A stretch of 64,000 nt of DNA, from positions 1,903,390 through 1,967,389 of the forward strand of contig AP021857.1 in the NCBI GenBank assembly GCA_017347485.1, given 5' to 3'. The position numbers and the translations under genes were made by a program. Numbering within the stretch: position 1 is the stretch's first letter; every line of letters starts with the position of its first letter. The DNA is from Candidatus Desulfobacillus denitrificans. Its GTDB lineage: Bacteria; Pseudomonadota; Gammaproteobacteria; Burkholderiales; Rhodocyclaceae. The notes under the pieces are model-generated. The model searched no databases. It saw only the letters and a program-made list of their open reading frames with translations, and had not been told where the DNA came from. Below are positions 8,250-17,655 of this stretch, piece by piece.

Positions 8250-8278
8250 AGCGTAGCACCGATCCGGTCTATAAGCAA
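8250..8278 (-). promoter_or_regulatory. Predicted promoter of the DUF2249-fpr operon
   Basis: On the minus strand a -35 TTGCTT (8273-8278) and a -10 TACGCT (8250-8255) are separated by 17 bp. The promoter is bracketed by two NsrR-like sites. Confidence 0.5.
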
Positions 8279-8295
8279 TATTTTGATTACATCTT
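8273..8295 (-). promoter_or_regulatory. NsrR-like operator 2 (weaker)
   Basis: The minus strand reads AAGATGTAATCAAAATATTG then CTT. The left half-site is perfect and the right half degenerate, with about 17 of 23 positions matching the NsrR pattern. It overlaps the predicted -35 box and lies 47 bp from operator 1. Confidence 0.45.
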
Positions 8296-8331
8296 TTTGG
8301 CCGCCTGCCGGCGCGGCGGTCCGGCTGCCGC

Positions 8332-8658
8332 CTACTCGCGGCGCAGCTGGTCGGCCTTGTCCTTGATGTTGCCCCAGTGGTCGGCGTCCGGCAGCGCGTC
8401 CTTCTTCTCGACGATGGCCGGCCAGAGCGCCGCCAGCTCGGCATTGAGCGCGATGTACTCCTTCATGCTGTCGGGCACCTCCTCCTCGGCGTAAATCGCA
8501 TCGACCGGGCATTCGGGCACGCACAGCGTGCAGTCGATGCATTCGTTCGGATCGATCGTCAGGAAGTTCGGCCCCTCGCGGAAGGCGTCGACCGGACAGA
8601 CATCGACGCAGTCGGTGTGCTTGCAGTTGATGCAGGCTTCGGTCACGACGTAGGTCAT
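8332..8658 (-). CDS. bzdM: Ferredoxin BzdM, electron donor of benzoyl-CoA reductase
   Basis: Two-cluster ferredoxin of 108 residues. The cysteine motifs are [14 protein letters not shown] and [12 protein letters not shown], and a C-terminal helical extension ([16 protein letters not shown]) resembles the ferredoxins of Azoarcus and Thauera benzoate clusters. The start MTYVVTEAC at 8658 is chosen because family members begin there. The gene ends the operon bzdNOPQM, the same order as in Azoarcus, 19 bp after bzdQ. It should carry low-potential electrons to the ATP-driven reductase. Confidence 0.88.
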   Translation of the reverse strand: MTYVVTEACINCKHTDCVDVCPVDAFREGPNFLTIDPNECIDCTLCVPECPVDAIYAEEEVPDSMKEYIALNAELAALWPAIVEKKDALPDADHWGNIKDKADQLRRE

Positions 8659-8677
8659 GGGCGTATCTCCCTCTCCG

Positions 8678-9655
8678 TCAGGCAGCGGCGCCGGCACGCT
8701 GCACGGTCACCTTGGCCGTCACCACCGGACACTCGCCGCCGGGCTGGCACGGCTCGGCCGGCTTCTTCACGGGGGTGAAGGCCGACCAGCGGCGGCGCAC
8801 CGGCCCTTCCGCCGTCGTGCCGAGGTTGGCCGCCGTCGGCGGGATCGGCTTGCCCTCCGCGATCAGCTTTTCGATGCGGCGCAGACCCAGCAGCGCGGCG
8901 CCCATCGCTCCGTTCAGCTGGCCGAGCCCGTCCGGCGCGATATTGAACTTGCCCTTCAGGTTGTCCTCCAGCGCCTTGATCATCGCCGCGTTGTGCACCA
9001 TGCCGCCGGTCAGCATGAATTCGGGCTCCAGGCCTACCCGGCGCATGAGCTGGATGGCGCGCGATCCCAGCGAAATCATCGCGCCCATCATGATGTCCTC
9101 GGCCGACACGCCCTGGGAAAGATGGCTGATCACTTCCGATTCGGCGAATACGGCACATACGCTGCTGATCTCGACCGGCTTGGTGGCGCGCAGCGCGTAG
9201 GGGCCGATGTCGGCCGTCGCCAGGCCAAGATAGCGCGCCGTCTTCTCGAGAAAGGCGCCGGTGCCGGCGGCGCACTTGTCGTTCAGGCGGAAGGCGCGCA
9301 CGCGGCCTTCGCCGTCCACGCGGACCGCCTTGATGTCCTGGCCGCCGATGTCGAGCAGCGTGCGCGTCCCCGGGAAAAGATGCACCGCCGCATGCGCGTG
9401 GGCCGTCAGCTCCGTCACCTGGGTATGGCGAAACAGCACGGTATGGCGGCCATACCCCGTCGCGGCAACGTAGGTGACATCCTCCCGGGTAACGCCGGAG
9501 TTCTTCAGCAGTTCGTCGAAGACGCCTTCGGAGGCCTGGTTGAGCTTGAAGCCGGTGCGCCGCACCGCCTTGCCGACGACCTGGCGCCGGTCGTCCAGCA
9601 GGATGGCCTTGGAATAGGTCGAACCGATATCGATGCCTGCAACGTACATGATCAT
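8678..9655 (-). CDS. bzdQ: Benzoyl-CoA reductase ATPase subunit BzdQ
   Basis: ASKHA-fold ATPase subunit of class I benzoyl-CoA reductase, 325 residues. It has [16 protein letters not shown] (phosphate 1), [10 protein letters not shown] (phosphate 2), the cysteine motifs NDKCAAGTG and [11 protein letters not shown] that hold a bridging [4Fe-4S] cluster, and TGGMVHN (adenosine). The start is the first ATG of the ATGATCATG run at 9655, overlapping the bzdP stop by 4 bp. Length and order favour the Azoarcus Bzd type over the Thauera Bcr type. A proline- and cysteine-containing tail follows residue 290. Confidence 0.9.
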   Translation of the reverse strand: MIMYVAGIDIGSTYSKAILLDDRRQVVGKAVRRTGFKLNQASEGVFDELLKNSGVTREDVTYVAATGYGRHTVLFRHTQVTELTAHAHAAVHLFPGTRTLLDIGGQDIKAVRVDGEGRVRAFRLNDKCAAGTGAFLEKTARYLGLATADIGPYALRATKPVEISSVCAVFAESEVISHLSQGVSAEDIMMGAMISLGSRAIQLMRRVGLEPEFMLTGGMVHNAAMIKALEDNLKGKFNIAPDGLGQLNGAMGAALLGLRRIEKLIAEGKPIPPTAANLGTTAEGPVRRRWSAFTPVKKPAEPCQPGGECPVVTAKVTVQRAGAAA

Positions 9656-10473
9656 GCCTCCTCTGCCATGGCCGGGGCCGCTTTCGCCCCTTCGCCGAAC
9701 ATCCGGTCGTGCGAGAACAGCGCGGCGCCCAATGCACCGCAGAAGTGCGCGTCCTGGCTGACATTGATGGGCATGCCGAGCTGCGCCTCGAGCAGCTTCA
9801 CCATCGCCTGGTTGCGGCTGACGCCGCCCGTGAAGGTCACTTCGGGCTCGATGCCGACGCGGCGCGCCAGCGACACGCAGCGGCTGGTGATCGCCTGGTG
9901 CACGCCCATCAGCACGTCTTCCGGCAGGATGCCCTTGGCCAGGTGGCTGATGATCTCGGATTCGGCGAACACCGTGCAGGTCGTCGTGATGCGCACCGGG
10001 TTGGTGGACTTGAGCGCCAGCGGCCCCAGCTCGGAGAGCGGCATCTCGAGGGCGTAGGAGGCGGCGCCGAGGAAGCGCCCGGTGCCGGCGGCGCACTTGT
10101 CGTTCATGGTGAAATCCTCGACCTTGCCGTCGGGGCCGACGCGAATGGCCTTGGTGTCCTGGCCGCCGATGTCGATCACCGTGCGCGTCAGCGGAAACAG
10201 CGTCACGGCGCCGCGCGCGTGGCAGCTGATCTCGGTGATCTGCTCCTTGCCGAAAGTGATCTTGTAGCGGCCGTAGCCGGTGCCGGCGACCCAGACGACA
10301 TCGCTTTCCGCAGCGCCGGCGTTGTCGAGGGCGGCGCGAAAGGCGTCCTCGGCCACCGTCACCATGCTGGTTTCCATGTCGAGCAGGGCGCGCCCGACGA
10401 TGTTCCTGTTCTCGTCGACGATCACCGCCTTGGTCTGCGTCGAGCCGACATCCACTCCAGCTACATATTTCAT
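9652..10473 (-). CDS. bzdP: Benzoyl-CoA reductase ATPase subunit BzdP
   Basis: Second ASKHA ATPase subunit, 273 residues, paralogous to BzdQ. Motifs are [35 protein letters not shown] and [11 protein letters not shown], with TGGVSRNQ near the end. BzdP and BzdQ together hydrolyse ATP and pass electrons from the bridging [4Fe-4S] cluster to the catalytic subunits BzdN and BzdO. It starts 14 bp after bzdO and is coupled to bzdQ. Confidence 0.9.
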   Translation of the reverse strand: MKYVAGVDVGSTQTKAVIVDENRNIVGRALLDMETSMVTVAEDAFRAALDNAGAAESDVVWVAGTGYGRYKITFGKEQITEISCHARGAVTLFPLTRTVIDIGGQDTKAIRVGPDGKVEDFTMNDKCAAGTGRFLGAASYALEMPLSELGPLALKSTNPVRITTTCTVFAESEIISHLAKGILPEDVLMGVHQAITSRCVSLARRVGIEPEVTFTGGVSRNQAMVKLLEAQLGMPINVSQDAHFCGALGAALFSHDRMFGEGAKAAPAMAEEA

Positions 10474-10487
10474 GCGATCTCTCCTTC

Positions 10488-11816
10488 TCAGGCGCTGACG
10501 GTCTTGCTGCGGGAAAGGGGGGCGCCGCCGGCGCGCTGCTGCAGCGCCTCGAAGAAGGCGTCCACCCGGTTCTTGATCTGCGCGTCCGACCAGTAGCGCG
10601 GATCGATCAGGTCCGATTCGATATACAGCGTCGGAATGTCGAGGCGCTTGTTGAGGAATTCCCGCGTGTCGGCCATGCCGGAGGAAACGAAGCGGCAGCT
10701 CTTGATGCCGTGGAAGACGATGCCATCGACCGCGTAATCCTTGATCTGCTGGGCCAGCCGTTCGTGGGCGAAGAACTGGTTGGACAGGCCGCGGTGGGCC
10801 GCCATCGCCGTCACCTCGGCCAGGCTCTCCAGCGGGCGCGAGGTGTCGTAGCGCATGTCGGCGGCATCCATGCCGCCGGCGGCGAAGGTCAGGTAGTCGG
10901 AATAGGCGAAGACGCCGCCCCAGGTCTCGAACAGCTCGACCAGCCGGCGCATCGAAACGTAGCAGGGCGTGCCCGAGAAGAGCAGGCGGAAGCGCTCCTC
11001 CGCCACGCGGCCCTCGCCGCGCGCGACCTTGGCCCGGGTATGCGCTTCCAGCCGGCGCATGAACTCGACGCCCTCCTCGGTGCCGCGATGCACGTTCATG
11101 ATGCCGATGTAGGTCAGGCCGTCGAGCATGGCGTTGTAGGGCGCCGGAACGTTCTGGTTGAGCGCCATGACATTGTTCCAGTGATCAACCTGCTTGTTGA
11201 CCCGCTCCTCGACCTCGGCCAGCCTGTCCATGTCGAAGCGCTTGCCGGTGATCTTCTCGCATTTCTCGATGAGGTCCTTGAACTGCGCCTCGATCCAGCG
11301 CGTGTCGGCGGCGTGCTGGGCATCGCCCGGCCGCGCCTGCCAGCCGGCGGCGCGCTGGCCGGGCAAGTCGAGCACGAACACCGGCGTCTTCAGCCAGCGC
11401 TCCCAGATTTCCGCCCACTTGATGAAAGTGCCGCACATGTTCGAGGAGACCGCCAGGTCGGCCTTCGGGATGAGGCCGGCCGGGTGCTCGTTTTCCTTGA
11501 GGATCAGTCCGACGTCGGCCTTGACGTAGGAGCAGACGTCCGGCGAATAGCCGTAGTCCTCGGACAGGCTGATGTATTCCTGCGAAGTCTTGCGCACGCC
11601 GGTCTGCAGCGAGTTGATCTCCGGAAAAACCAGCTCGAAGTCGAAGGTGCGCAGGATCTCCACGGCATTGCCCATGACGAAGACGTTGGCGACCGGGGCC
11701 TTGCGTTCGTTGGCGGTGGAGAGCCGGGCATACCACTCCTTCATCAGGCGCGAGCCTTCCTCGCGCATGTTGAACTCGGCGGCGTCCGTGGCGGGTTGCG
11801 TGGTCGTGGTGCTCAT
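10488..11816 (-). CDS. bzdO: Benzoyl-CoA reductase subunit BzdO
   Basis: Catalytic subunit of the HgdB/HgdC-like family, 442 residues. Conserved cysteine regions include [20 protein letters not shown] and HGIKSCRF, likely ligands of a [4Fe-4S] cluster and part of the active site. With BzdN it binds benzoyl-CoA for Birch-type two-electron reduction to cyclohexa-1,5-diene-1-carbonyl-CoA. Spacing to its neighbours is 13 and 14 bp. Confidence 0.92.
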   Translation of the reverse strand: MSTTTTQPATDAAEFNMREEGSRLMKEWYARLSTANERKAPVANVFVMGNAVEILRTFDFELVFPEINSLQTGVRKTSQEYISLSEDYGYSPDVCSYVKADVGLILKENEHPAGLIPKADLAVSSNMCGTFIKWAEIWERWLKTPVFVLDLPGQRAAGWQARPGDAQHAADTRWIEAQFKDLIEKCEKITGKRFDMDRLAEVEERVNKQVDHWNNVMALNQNVPAPYNAMLDGLTYIGIMNVHRGTEEGVEFMRRLEAHTRAKVARGEGRVAEERFRLLFSGTPCYVSMRRLVELFETWGGVFAYSDYLTFAAGGMDAADMRYDTSRPLESLAEVTAMAAHRGLSNQFFAHERLAQQIKDYAVDGIVFHGIKSCRFVSSGMADTREFLNKRLDIPTLYIESDLIDPRYWSDAQIKNRVDAFFEALQQRAGGAPLSRSKTVSA

Positions 11817-11829
11817 GGTCTCGTCTCCT

Positions 11830-13011
11830 TTATGCGATCGCGAACAGCAGGGATTCGGCGAAGGTCTCCACCTGCATGGCCATCTGTTCGAAGGAAGTCA
11901 TCTTTTCCTCGAATTCGAGCACCAGGTAGGGGATGTTCTCGGCATCGAAATGCTTGGACCAGGCAATCTGCTCGTCGAGGCCGGGCTCGCAGAATTTCGC
12001 CGCCGTCAGGATGGCGCCGTCCGCCTTGGCGTTCTTCACCATGTCCAGCAAATAGCCCTCCTTCGGCTTGTTCTCGTCGTGCTGCACCGGGCTGGCTTCG
12101 GAGCGCACGATGTAGCTTTCGGCGAGCGCCCAGATCGGATCGCCCGTCTCCGGCACGTCCTCGGTAAACCAGCGCAGGCCGACCAGCAGGTCGTCGTCCA
12201 CGATGTAGCAGTTGTCGTCCATGGCTTCCAGCATTTCGATGGGCGGCTGCTCGCAGAAACCGCCGACGAAGACGATGCGCGGCTTGTCCTGCGCCGGCAG
12301 GCTGCGATGGCGGATGGCGTCGAGGGCGCGGGAGAGCAGCGCGTTGTGCTCCTCGCAGGGGATGCGCGTGCGCGCGCGCATCAGCAAATAGGCCTCCGTG
12401 CAGCTGACTTTCCACGGTTCGTCGCGGCGGATGCGATACAGCTCGCGCAGCAGGCGGCGGTTGACGTTGTAGATCTGGATGCTGTTGCGGATCGCCTCGT
12501 CGCCGATGGTGTGGCCGATCTTCTTCTCGATTTCGCCGCGCAGGCGCTGGTACTCCGACGCGATATAACGCGCCGCGCCAGGCGAATTGACGTTCTGCGG
12601 CAGATAGAGGATTTGCGACAGCTGGTCCGGCAGGTTGCGCGCCCAGATGCCGGCCAGATGCTTGGCGGCGTCGCAGATCGGATGGGTGACGAAACCGGCC
12701 ATGTCGCCCAGGGTGCCGTTCAGGCCCAGCTCGGTGGTCGAGCGGCAGATCGAGCAGATGAAGGAACCCATCCGCGCATCGGCATATTTCAATTCCAGCT
12801 TGTTGCCGCCACCGAGAATGTTGACCGGCAGCAGCTTCGCCGCATGCACGATCTCTTCCGGAAAATACACCGGAAAGTGCCCAAGGGTGCCGATGTAGCC
12901 TTCCGGCAACTCGCTCTTCGAAGGAATGTTGTAGTCGCGCGCCGCCGCATTGCAGCGCTCGAGAACAGTGGTCAGCTCGGCTTCGTGGTCGTAGGCAACC
13001 TGCGCATTCAT
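11830..13011 (-). CDS. bzdN: Benzoyl-CoA reductase subunit BzdN
   Basis: First gene of the reductase operon, 393 residues, of the 2-hydroxyacyl-CoA dehydratase D-component family. The conserved region MGSFICSICRSTTELGL holds two cysteines, and VFVGGFCEQPP and AAKFCEPGLDEQ hold further likely cluster ligands. The ATG at 13011 follows GGAGAC. Expression should start in the AT-rich 13012-13158 region, which holds an FNR-type dyad and TGCA half-sites. The genes for later steps (dienoyl-CoA hydratase and so on) are not in the window. Confidence 0.92.
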   Translation of the reverse strand: MNAQVAYDHEAELTTVLERCNAAARDYNIPSKSELPEGYIGTLGHFPVYFPEEIVHAAKLLPVNILGGGNKLELKYADARMGSFICSICRSTTELGLNGTLGDMAGFVTHPICDAAKHLAGIWARNLPDQLSQILYLPQNVNSPGAARYIASEYQRLRGEIEKKIGHTIGDEAIRNSIQIYNVNRRLLRELYRIRRDEPWKVSCTEAYLLMRARTRIPCEEHNALLSRALDAIRHRSLPAQDKPRIVFVGGFCEQPPIEMLEAMDDNCYIVDDDLLVGLRWFTEDVPETGDPIWALAESYIVRSEASPVQHDENKPKEGYLLDMVKNAKADGAILTAAKFCEPGLDEQIAWSKHFDAENIPYLVLEFEEKMTSFEQMAMQVETFAESLLFAIA

Positions 13012-13158
13012 AGCTCGTCTCCTTGGGCTGAGTGAGTAATGTAATTATATGCATAATTAAACTCACTAATGCAATATGCAGCATTGACCTACGTCAATTA
13101 CCCGATATTGTAGCCTCCAAATAACATTATTGTGCGTATATTTACTTAATAATGCAAT
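13012..13158 (-). promoter_or_regulatory. AT-rich promoter region of bzdNOPQM
   Basis: This 147-bp AT-rich gap lies between the start of bzdN and the stop of hupV. It contains a minus-strand TATAAT (13044-13049), an alternative TTTAAT (13056-13061), an FNR-type dyad at 13084-13097, and TGCA tetramers at 13050, 13070 and 13077, with another pair spaced TGCA-N6-TGCA at 13153-13166. TGCA repeats with N6 spacing are the known operator unit of BzdR in Azoarcus. boxR at 54479 could act here. Confidence 0.6.
13084..13097. promoter_or_regulatory. FNR/CRP-family dyad upstream of bzd
   Basis: The sequence TTGAC-CTAC-GTCAA is a perfect 5+5 dyad. Its centre is 32 bp upstream of the possible -10 TTTAAT, the spacing of a class II FNR-dependent promoter. 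In Azoarcus the bzd promoter needs the FNR-like activator AcpR. The same dyad precedes the kor (25683) and box (55323) operons. Confidence 0.6.
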
Positions 13159-14586
13159 TTAATGCACAGTACAAACCATGCATGGATCGAAGGAACGGAC
13201 GACGTGCTGTACGGCGAGGTTCCCCTCGCCCGCCGGCGTGCCGACCAGGGCCTGCTCGAGCGGGCCGGGCGTGCCGTCTGCATCGCGCGGCGAGAAGTTC
13301 CAGGTGGTGGGCGAGACGATCTGGTAATTGGCGATGCGGCCGCCCTCGATCCTGAGCCAATGGCCGAGGCTGCCGCGCGCCGCCTCGACCAGGCCGACGC
13401 CGGCACCTTCCTGCGGCAACTCGCCCTGCGCGCAGAACGGCTCGCCGGGGACGAGCTGCTGCGCCCAGCGCTCCATCTCGGGCAGGATCACGGCGATCTC
13501 CAGCAGGCGCGCCACGACGCGGCTGCGGACGTTGGCGCCCTCCCCCGCGACGAGGTCGCGCGCCAGCGGATGCCCGGCCACCGCCTGCCGCGCCAGGGCC
13601 CCGGTCTCCATCGGCAGGCCGGCCAGGCGCGGCGCCTTGCACCAGGTGTAGCCGGCCGCCTTTTCGTCCTGCGGGCGCGTGACGCCCTGGGCCGGGTGGC
13701 GCGTCTCGCCGTCGAGCCAGGCATGGCTGATGTCCTCGGCGATGGCCTGCGCATCGAGCGCCCGCAGCTGCCCGTCCCAGACGCCGCCCGGCAGGAACTG
13801 ACTTTCCGCCTGCGGATAATTGCCGTAGCACATGAAGCGGTCGACGCCGCGGCCGAGTCGCGCCAGCGCGAGGTCGTCGGCGATCTCGAGGAAGGCGCCG
13901 AAGTCGCCGCGCGGCCTCTCCGCCGCCCAGCGCACCAGCGCCGCCGCGGAATCGAGCGCGGCCACGGCCTCCAGCGCATCGTTGAAGAGCACCGTCTCGG
14001 CGTGGCGGCGGAAGTCGCGCAGCAGACCGAACAGGCGGATCTTCTCGGAGGCCTCCAGGGCGCGGGCGACGCCGCCGGGCTGGATGGCCAGGCTGTGCGG
14101 CCATTTGCCGACGAGCGTGCCCATGGCACCCAGAAAGGCCGTGCGCGACGGCAGGACGTCCGCGGCGGCGCTGCCGCGCACGGCGCGGAAGCGCTCGACC
14201 GCCCGTGCGTGCCAGGCGCGGGCGGCGTATTCGGCGCGGGCGAAATCGGGCATGAAGAACAGATAGAAGTGGGTGAAGTGGTCGGCGACGTTCTCCACCG
14301 CGTGGGCGAGATTGCGGGTGATGCGCCCGTTCGGCGCCGGCGCGAGGCCCATGGCGTCGGCCAGCGCCGCGGCCGCGGCCATCGACTGCGACACCGAACA
14401 GATGCCGCAGATGCGCGGCGCGAACATCAGCGCGTCCATCGGATGCTTGCCGCGCAGGATCTGCTCGAAGCCGCGATACAGCGGCGAGCCGGCCCAGGCC
14501 TCGGCGACGACGCCGTCCTTCACCTCCAGCGTGACCTCGAGATCGCCCTCGACGCGGTTGAACGGTCCGACGACGATGCGCGTCAT
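13159..14586 (-). CDS. hupV: Regulatory (H2-sensing) [NiFe] hydrogenase large subunit HupV/HoxC
   Basis: Large subunit of a [NiFe] hydrogenase, 475 residues. The N-terminal metal motif is RICGICSVSQS and the C-terminal motif is DPCMVCTVH, after which the frame stops at once. Catalytic hydrogenases carry a peptide after that histidine that a maturation protease removes; its absence is the hallmark of the regulatory HupUV/HoxBC sensors. The protein should bind H2 in the cytoplasm and signal through HupT (5128-6501). hupU precedes it by 76 bp that hold a GC-rich extragenic palindrome. A degenerate copy of the dispersed bipartite motif lies at 13782-13805. Confidence 0.9.
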   Translation of the reverse strand: MTRIVVGPFNRVEGDLEVTLEVKDGVVAEAWAGSPLYRGFEQILRGKHPMDALMFAPRICGICSVSQSMAAAAALADAMGLAPAPNGRITRNLAHAVENVADHFTHFYLFFMPDFARAEYAARAWHARAVERFRAVRGSAAADVLPSRTAFLGAMGTLVGKWPHSLAIQPGGVARALEASEKIRLFGLLRDFRRHAETVLFNDALEAVAALDSAAALVRWAAERPRGDFGAFLEIADDLALARLGRGVDRFMCYGNYPQAESQFLPGGVWDGQLRALDAQAIAEDISHAWLDGETRHPAQGVTRPQDEKAAGYTWCKAPRLAGLPMETGALARQAVAGHPLARDLVAGEGANVRSRVVARLLEIAVILPEMERWAQQLVPGEPFCAQGELPQEGAGVGLVEAARGSLGHWLRIEGGRIANYQIVSPTTWNFSPRDADGTPGPLEQALVGTPAGEGNLAVQHVVRSFDPCMVCTVH

Positions 14587-14662
14587 GCCTTGCTCCGGAA
14601 GCCGCGCAGCGGCTGAACCGATGTCACCCCTTTCCTCGGGGAAGGGGCCGGGGGATGGGTCC

Positions 14663-15703
14663 TCATTTCAGTCCTGTCTTCTTCACCGGCGGCACCACCA
14701 CCTGGTGGTCGGCGACGGCGTTGTCGCGCACGCGCTTCGGCGTCGCCGACTTCGACAGCGCGGCGAGCGCGACGAACCAGGCCTTCGGCATGTCGGTGGG
14801 CAGGCCGATCGGGATGCCGGCCAGCTTCGGCGTTTCGTGGAAGGGATGGCCCGGCTCCTCGAAGCCCGGCTCGGTGCAGGAGATGCACGGCGCACCGCCG
14901 CGCGCGCAGGAGCCGCCGCCGCTCCACAGGCGGATGTTGCAGTCGGCGTGGGCTTGCGTGCCCTTGCAACCCAGGTTCTCCATCAGGCAGCCGAGGTCGG
15001 AAGGCTTGTGCGCGCTGGCCTTGAACTCGTAGTACTCGTTGCGCGTGCAGCCGTGGTGCACCAGGTGGTCGGCGAAGAAGCGCGGCCGGCCGAGGCTGTC
15101 GAGATCCTTCGCGCCGAAGGCGCCCAGCGCCAGCGCCGCCAGCGTCTCGGTGATCCAGTCGGGATGGCAGGGGCAGCCGGCGATGTTGATGACCGGCAGC
15201 CCGCCGCGCCCCTTCCAGCCTGCGCCGAGCAGGCCGCCGGGCTGGTCGCCCTCGTACTGCAGGCCGCAGGCGTCGGTGTGATTCTCGCCCGCCGCCGCCA
15301 CGCCGCCCCAGGCGGCGCAGCTGCCGACGGCGAGCGTGTGGCGCGCGACGCCGGCGAGCTTCATCACCCACTCGGCCATGGGGACACCGCTGCCGGCATG
15401 GCGGTGGAAGCGCCCGGTGCCGCGCGGACCGCGCAACAACGCCCCCTCGACGCAGAGGGCATCGAGCGCGACCTCTCCCGAGAGGCACTGCTCGAAGATG
15501 CGCGTCACCTCCGCGCCGCTCGCTTCCGACAGGCTCGGGTGCCAGAGGATGCGGATGCCGACCGCCTCGAGCGCGCCGATGAGGTCGCGCGCCCCCGAGC
15601 AGAGCAGCGACATCGAGCAGCCGCCGCAGCCGGCCGATTGCAGCCAGAGCAGGTTGAAGGGAGCCTTCATCTCGAAGAAGCCGGGTTCCTGTGCGCCGTT
15701 CAT
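14663..15703 (-). CDS. hupU: Regulatory hydrogenase small subunit HupU/HoxB
   Basis: Small subunit of 346 residues carrying Fe-S clusters: proximal cluster motif SAGCGGCSMSLL, then GSCAAWGG, AGCPCHPDW, HHGCTRNEYYEFK and a cysteine-rich end (CARGGAPCISCTEP). There is no twin-arginine signal peptide, so the protein stays in the cytoplasm, as expected for H2 sensors. The start is uncertain: ATG at 15703 (MNGAQEPG) is chosen, and ATG at 15670 (MKAPFNLLW) is possible. Neither has a strong ribosome site. Confidence 0.88.
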   Translation of the reverse strand: MNGAQEPGFFEMKAPFNLLWLQSAGCGGCSMSLLCSGARDLIGALEAVGIRILWHPSLSEASGAEVTRIFEQCLSGEVALDALCVEGALLRGPRGTGRFHRHAGSGVPMAEWVMKLAGVARHTLAVGSCAAWGGVAAAGENHTDACGLQYEGDQPGGLLGAGWKGRGGLPVINIAGCPCHPDWITETLAALALGAFGAKDLDSLGRPRFFADHLVHHGCTRNEYYEFKASAHKPSDLGCLMENLGCKGTQAHADCNIRLWSGGGSCARGGAPCISCTEPGFEEPGHPFHETPKLAGIPIGLPTDMPKAWFVALAALSKSATPKRVRDNAVADHQVVVPPVKKTGLK

Positions 15704-15884
15704 GGGGCCGAGCTTGCCGTGGAAAATCCGCGCAGGCAAGCGGTCAGGTCAAACGGCTTCCAAGTTCCGTGCCAAACGCAACACGCTTACGAATCAGTCG
15801 CTTGCCGTGACGGTCTGGGCGCACGTCGGATGCGTCGCGGCCGAAATGCCACCGGCAGCGGAAGACCGCGTTGCAGCGCAGGAT

Positions 15885-15893
15885 TGCTATAAT
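15885..15893 (+). promoter_or_regulatory. Extended -10 promoter of prfC
   Basis: The sequence TGCTATAAT is an extended -10 (TGnTATAAT). It ends 10 bp before the prfC ATG, so the transcript would have a very short or no leader. Confidence 0.5.
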
Positions 15894-15903
15894 CCGCCCC
15901 CTC

Positions 15904-17523
15904 ATGAACGCACCCAACCACCCCGCCGACCTGCTGCGCGACGTGCAGCGGCGACGCACCTTCGCCATCATCTCCCACCCCGACGCCGGCAAGACCACGC
16001 TGACGGAAAAGCTGCTGCTGTTCGGCGGCGCTATCCAGATGGCCGGCACGGTGAAGGCGCGCAAGAGCGCGCGCCACGCCACCTCCGACTGGATGGAGGT
16101 GGAGAAGCAGCGCGGCATCTCGGTCACCAGCTCGGTGATGCAATTCGACTACGGCGGGCACACCATCAACCTGCTCGACACGCCGGGCCACCAGGACTTC
16201 TCCGAGGACACCTACCGCGTGCTCACCGCCGTCGACGCCGCGGTGATGGTGGTCGACGCCGCCAAGGGCGTCGAAGCGCAGACCATCAAGCTGCTGGAAG
16301 TCTGCCGCCTGAGGAACACCCCCATCATCACCTTCGTGAACAAGCTCGACCGCGAGGTGCGCGAGCCGATGGACCTCATCGAGGAGATCGAGTCGGTGCT
16401 GAAGATCGACTGCGCGCCGATCAGCTGGCCGCTCGGCATGGGCAAGACCTTCCGCGGCGTCTGGCACCTGCTGCACGAGCAGTTGATGCGCTTCAAGCCG
16501 GGCGAGGAGCACGCCGGCGGCGAGACCGAACTCATCGAAGGCCTCGCCAACCCGAAGCTCGACCAACTCTTCCCGCTCGAGATCGGCCGCCTGCGCGACG
16601 ACATCGCGCTGATCCAGGGCGCCAGCCACCCCTTCGACATCACCGCCTTCCTCGCCGGGAAACAGACGCCGGTGTTCTTCGGCTCCGGCATCAACAACTT
16701 CGGCGTGCGCGAGATCCTGCAGGCGCTGGTCGAATGGGCGCCGCCGCCGCAGCCGCGCGACGGCGGCACGCGCATGGTGCAGCCGGCCGAGGCGCCCTTC
16801 TCCGGCTTCGTCTTCAAGATCCAGGCCAACATGGACCCGAAGCACCGCGACCGCATCGCCTTCTTCCGCGTCTGCTCCGGCCGCTACACGCCCGGCATGA
16901 AAGTCAGTCACCGCAGGACGGCGAAGGAGATCAAGCTCGCCAACGCGCTGACCTTCATGGCCAACGAGCGCGTGGCGAGCGAGGACGCCGTCGCCGGCGA
17001 CATCATCGGCATCCACAACCACGGCCAGCTGCAGATCGGCGACACGCTGACGCAAGGCGAGGCGCTCGGCTTCAAGGGCATCCCCTACTTCGCGCCGGAA
17101 CTCTTCCGCGTCGCGCGGCCGCGCGATCCCTTCAAGTCGAAGCAGCTGGAGAAGGGCCTGCAGGAGCTGGGCGAGGAAGGCGCCATCCAGGTGTTCCAGG
17201 CGGCGGTCGGCAACACCCTGCTGCTCGGCGCCGTCGGCGTGCTGCAGTTCGAGATCGTCGCCCAGCGCCTCGCCACCGAGTACAAGGTCGACGCCCTCTA
17301 CGACGCCGCCAGCATTTCCACGGCGCGCTGGCTCACCTACCCCGACGAGGCGACGCGGCGCGACTTCGAGCGCGAGCAGGCCGGCGCGCTCGCCAGCGAC
17401 GTCGACGGCAACCCGGTCTTCCTCGCCACCAACAAGTACAACCTGCAGGTCACCCAGGAGCGCTGGCCCAAGGTCGGCTTCCACACCACGCGCGAGCACG
17501 GCCAGCGCGTCAGCCACGGCTAA
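15904..17523 (+). CDS. prfC: Peptide chain release factor 3 (RF3)
   Basis: Translational GTPase of 539 residues that recycles RF1/RF2 from the ribosome. G motifs: SHPDAGKTT (G1), RGISVTSS (G2), DTPGHQDF (G3) and NKLDRE (G4). Length and the C-terminal end ([16 protein letters not shown]) fit RF3 rather than EF-G. The start MNAPNHPAD at 15904 lies just after a TGCTATAAT promoter; an upstream in-frame TTG would precede that promoter. A perfect copy of the dispersed bipartite motif lies inside the gene at 16900-16923. Confidence 0.95.
   Translation: MNAPNHPADLLRDVQRRRTFAIISHPDAGKTTLTEKLLLFGGAIQMAGTVKARKSARHATSDWMEVEKQRGISVTSSVMQFDYGGHTINLLDTPGHQDFSEDTYRVLTAVDAAVMVVDAAKGVEAQTIKLLEVCRLRNTPIITFVNKLDREVREPMDLIEEIESVLKIDCAPISWPLGMGKTFRGVWHLLHEQLMRFKPGEEHAGGETELIEGLANPKLDQLFPLEIGRLRDDIALIQGASHPFDITAFLAGKQTPVFFGSGINNFGVREILQALVEWAPPPQPRDGGTRMVQPAEAPFSGFVFKIQANMDPKHRDRIAFFRVCSGRYTPGMKVSHRRTAKEIKLANALTFMANERVASEDAVAGDIIGIHNHGQLQIGDTLTQGEALGFKGIPYFAPELFRVARPRDPFKSKQLEKGLQELGEEGAIQVFQAAVGNTLLLGAVGVLQFEIVAQRLATEYKVDALYDAASISTARWLTYPDEATRRDFEREQAGALASDVDGNPVFLATNKYNLQVTQERWPKVGFHTTREHGQRVSHG
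16900..16923 (-). repeat. Dispersed bipartite motif inside prfC
   Basis: Perfect match to AAAGTCAGTC-N8-ACGGCG (the reverse orientation of CGCCGT-N8-GACTGACTTT), within coding sequence. Confidence 0.8.
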
Positions 17524-17531
17524 GCTCCCCC

Positions 17532-17607
17532 GCCATTCCCGCCAAAGCGGCATTCCACCCCCGCTCCCGACTGCGGGAGCATGAAAGTCAGTCCCCGCAA
17601 CACGGCG
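17532..17607. repeat. REP-like palindromes and bipartite motif between convergent genes
   Basis: The gap between the prfC and relA stops holds two imperfect palindromes (ATTCCCGCCAAAGCGGCATT and CCCGCTCCCGACTGCGGG) and, at 17584-17607, a perfect minus-orientation copy of the bipartite motif. The palindromes may end transcription from one or both genes. Confidence 0.7.
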
Positions 17608-17655
17608 ATTCCGCCCTGGCCTCCTTGCACAAAAGACTGATTTTTTCCTGAAGGC

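Noticed and set aside
13153..13166. TGCA-N6-TGCA as a certain BzdR operator
   Set aside because: One half includes the final CAT codon and stop of hupV, so it may be coincidental. Kept only as part of the promoter description.
13159..15703. Energy-conserving uptake hydrogenase
   Set aside because: The small subunit has no Tat signal and the large subunit lacks the cleavable C-terminal peptide.
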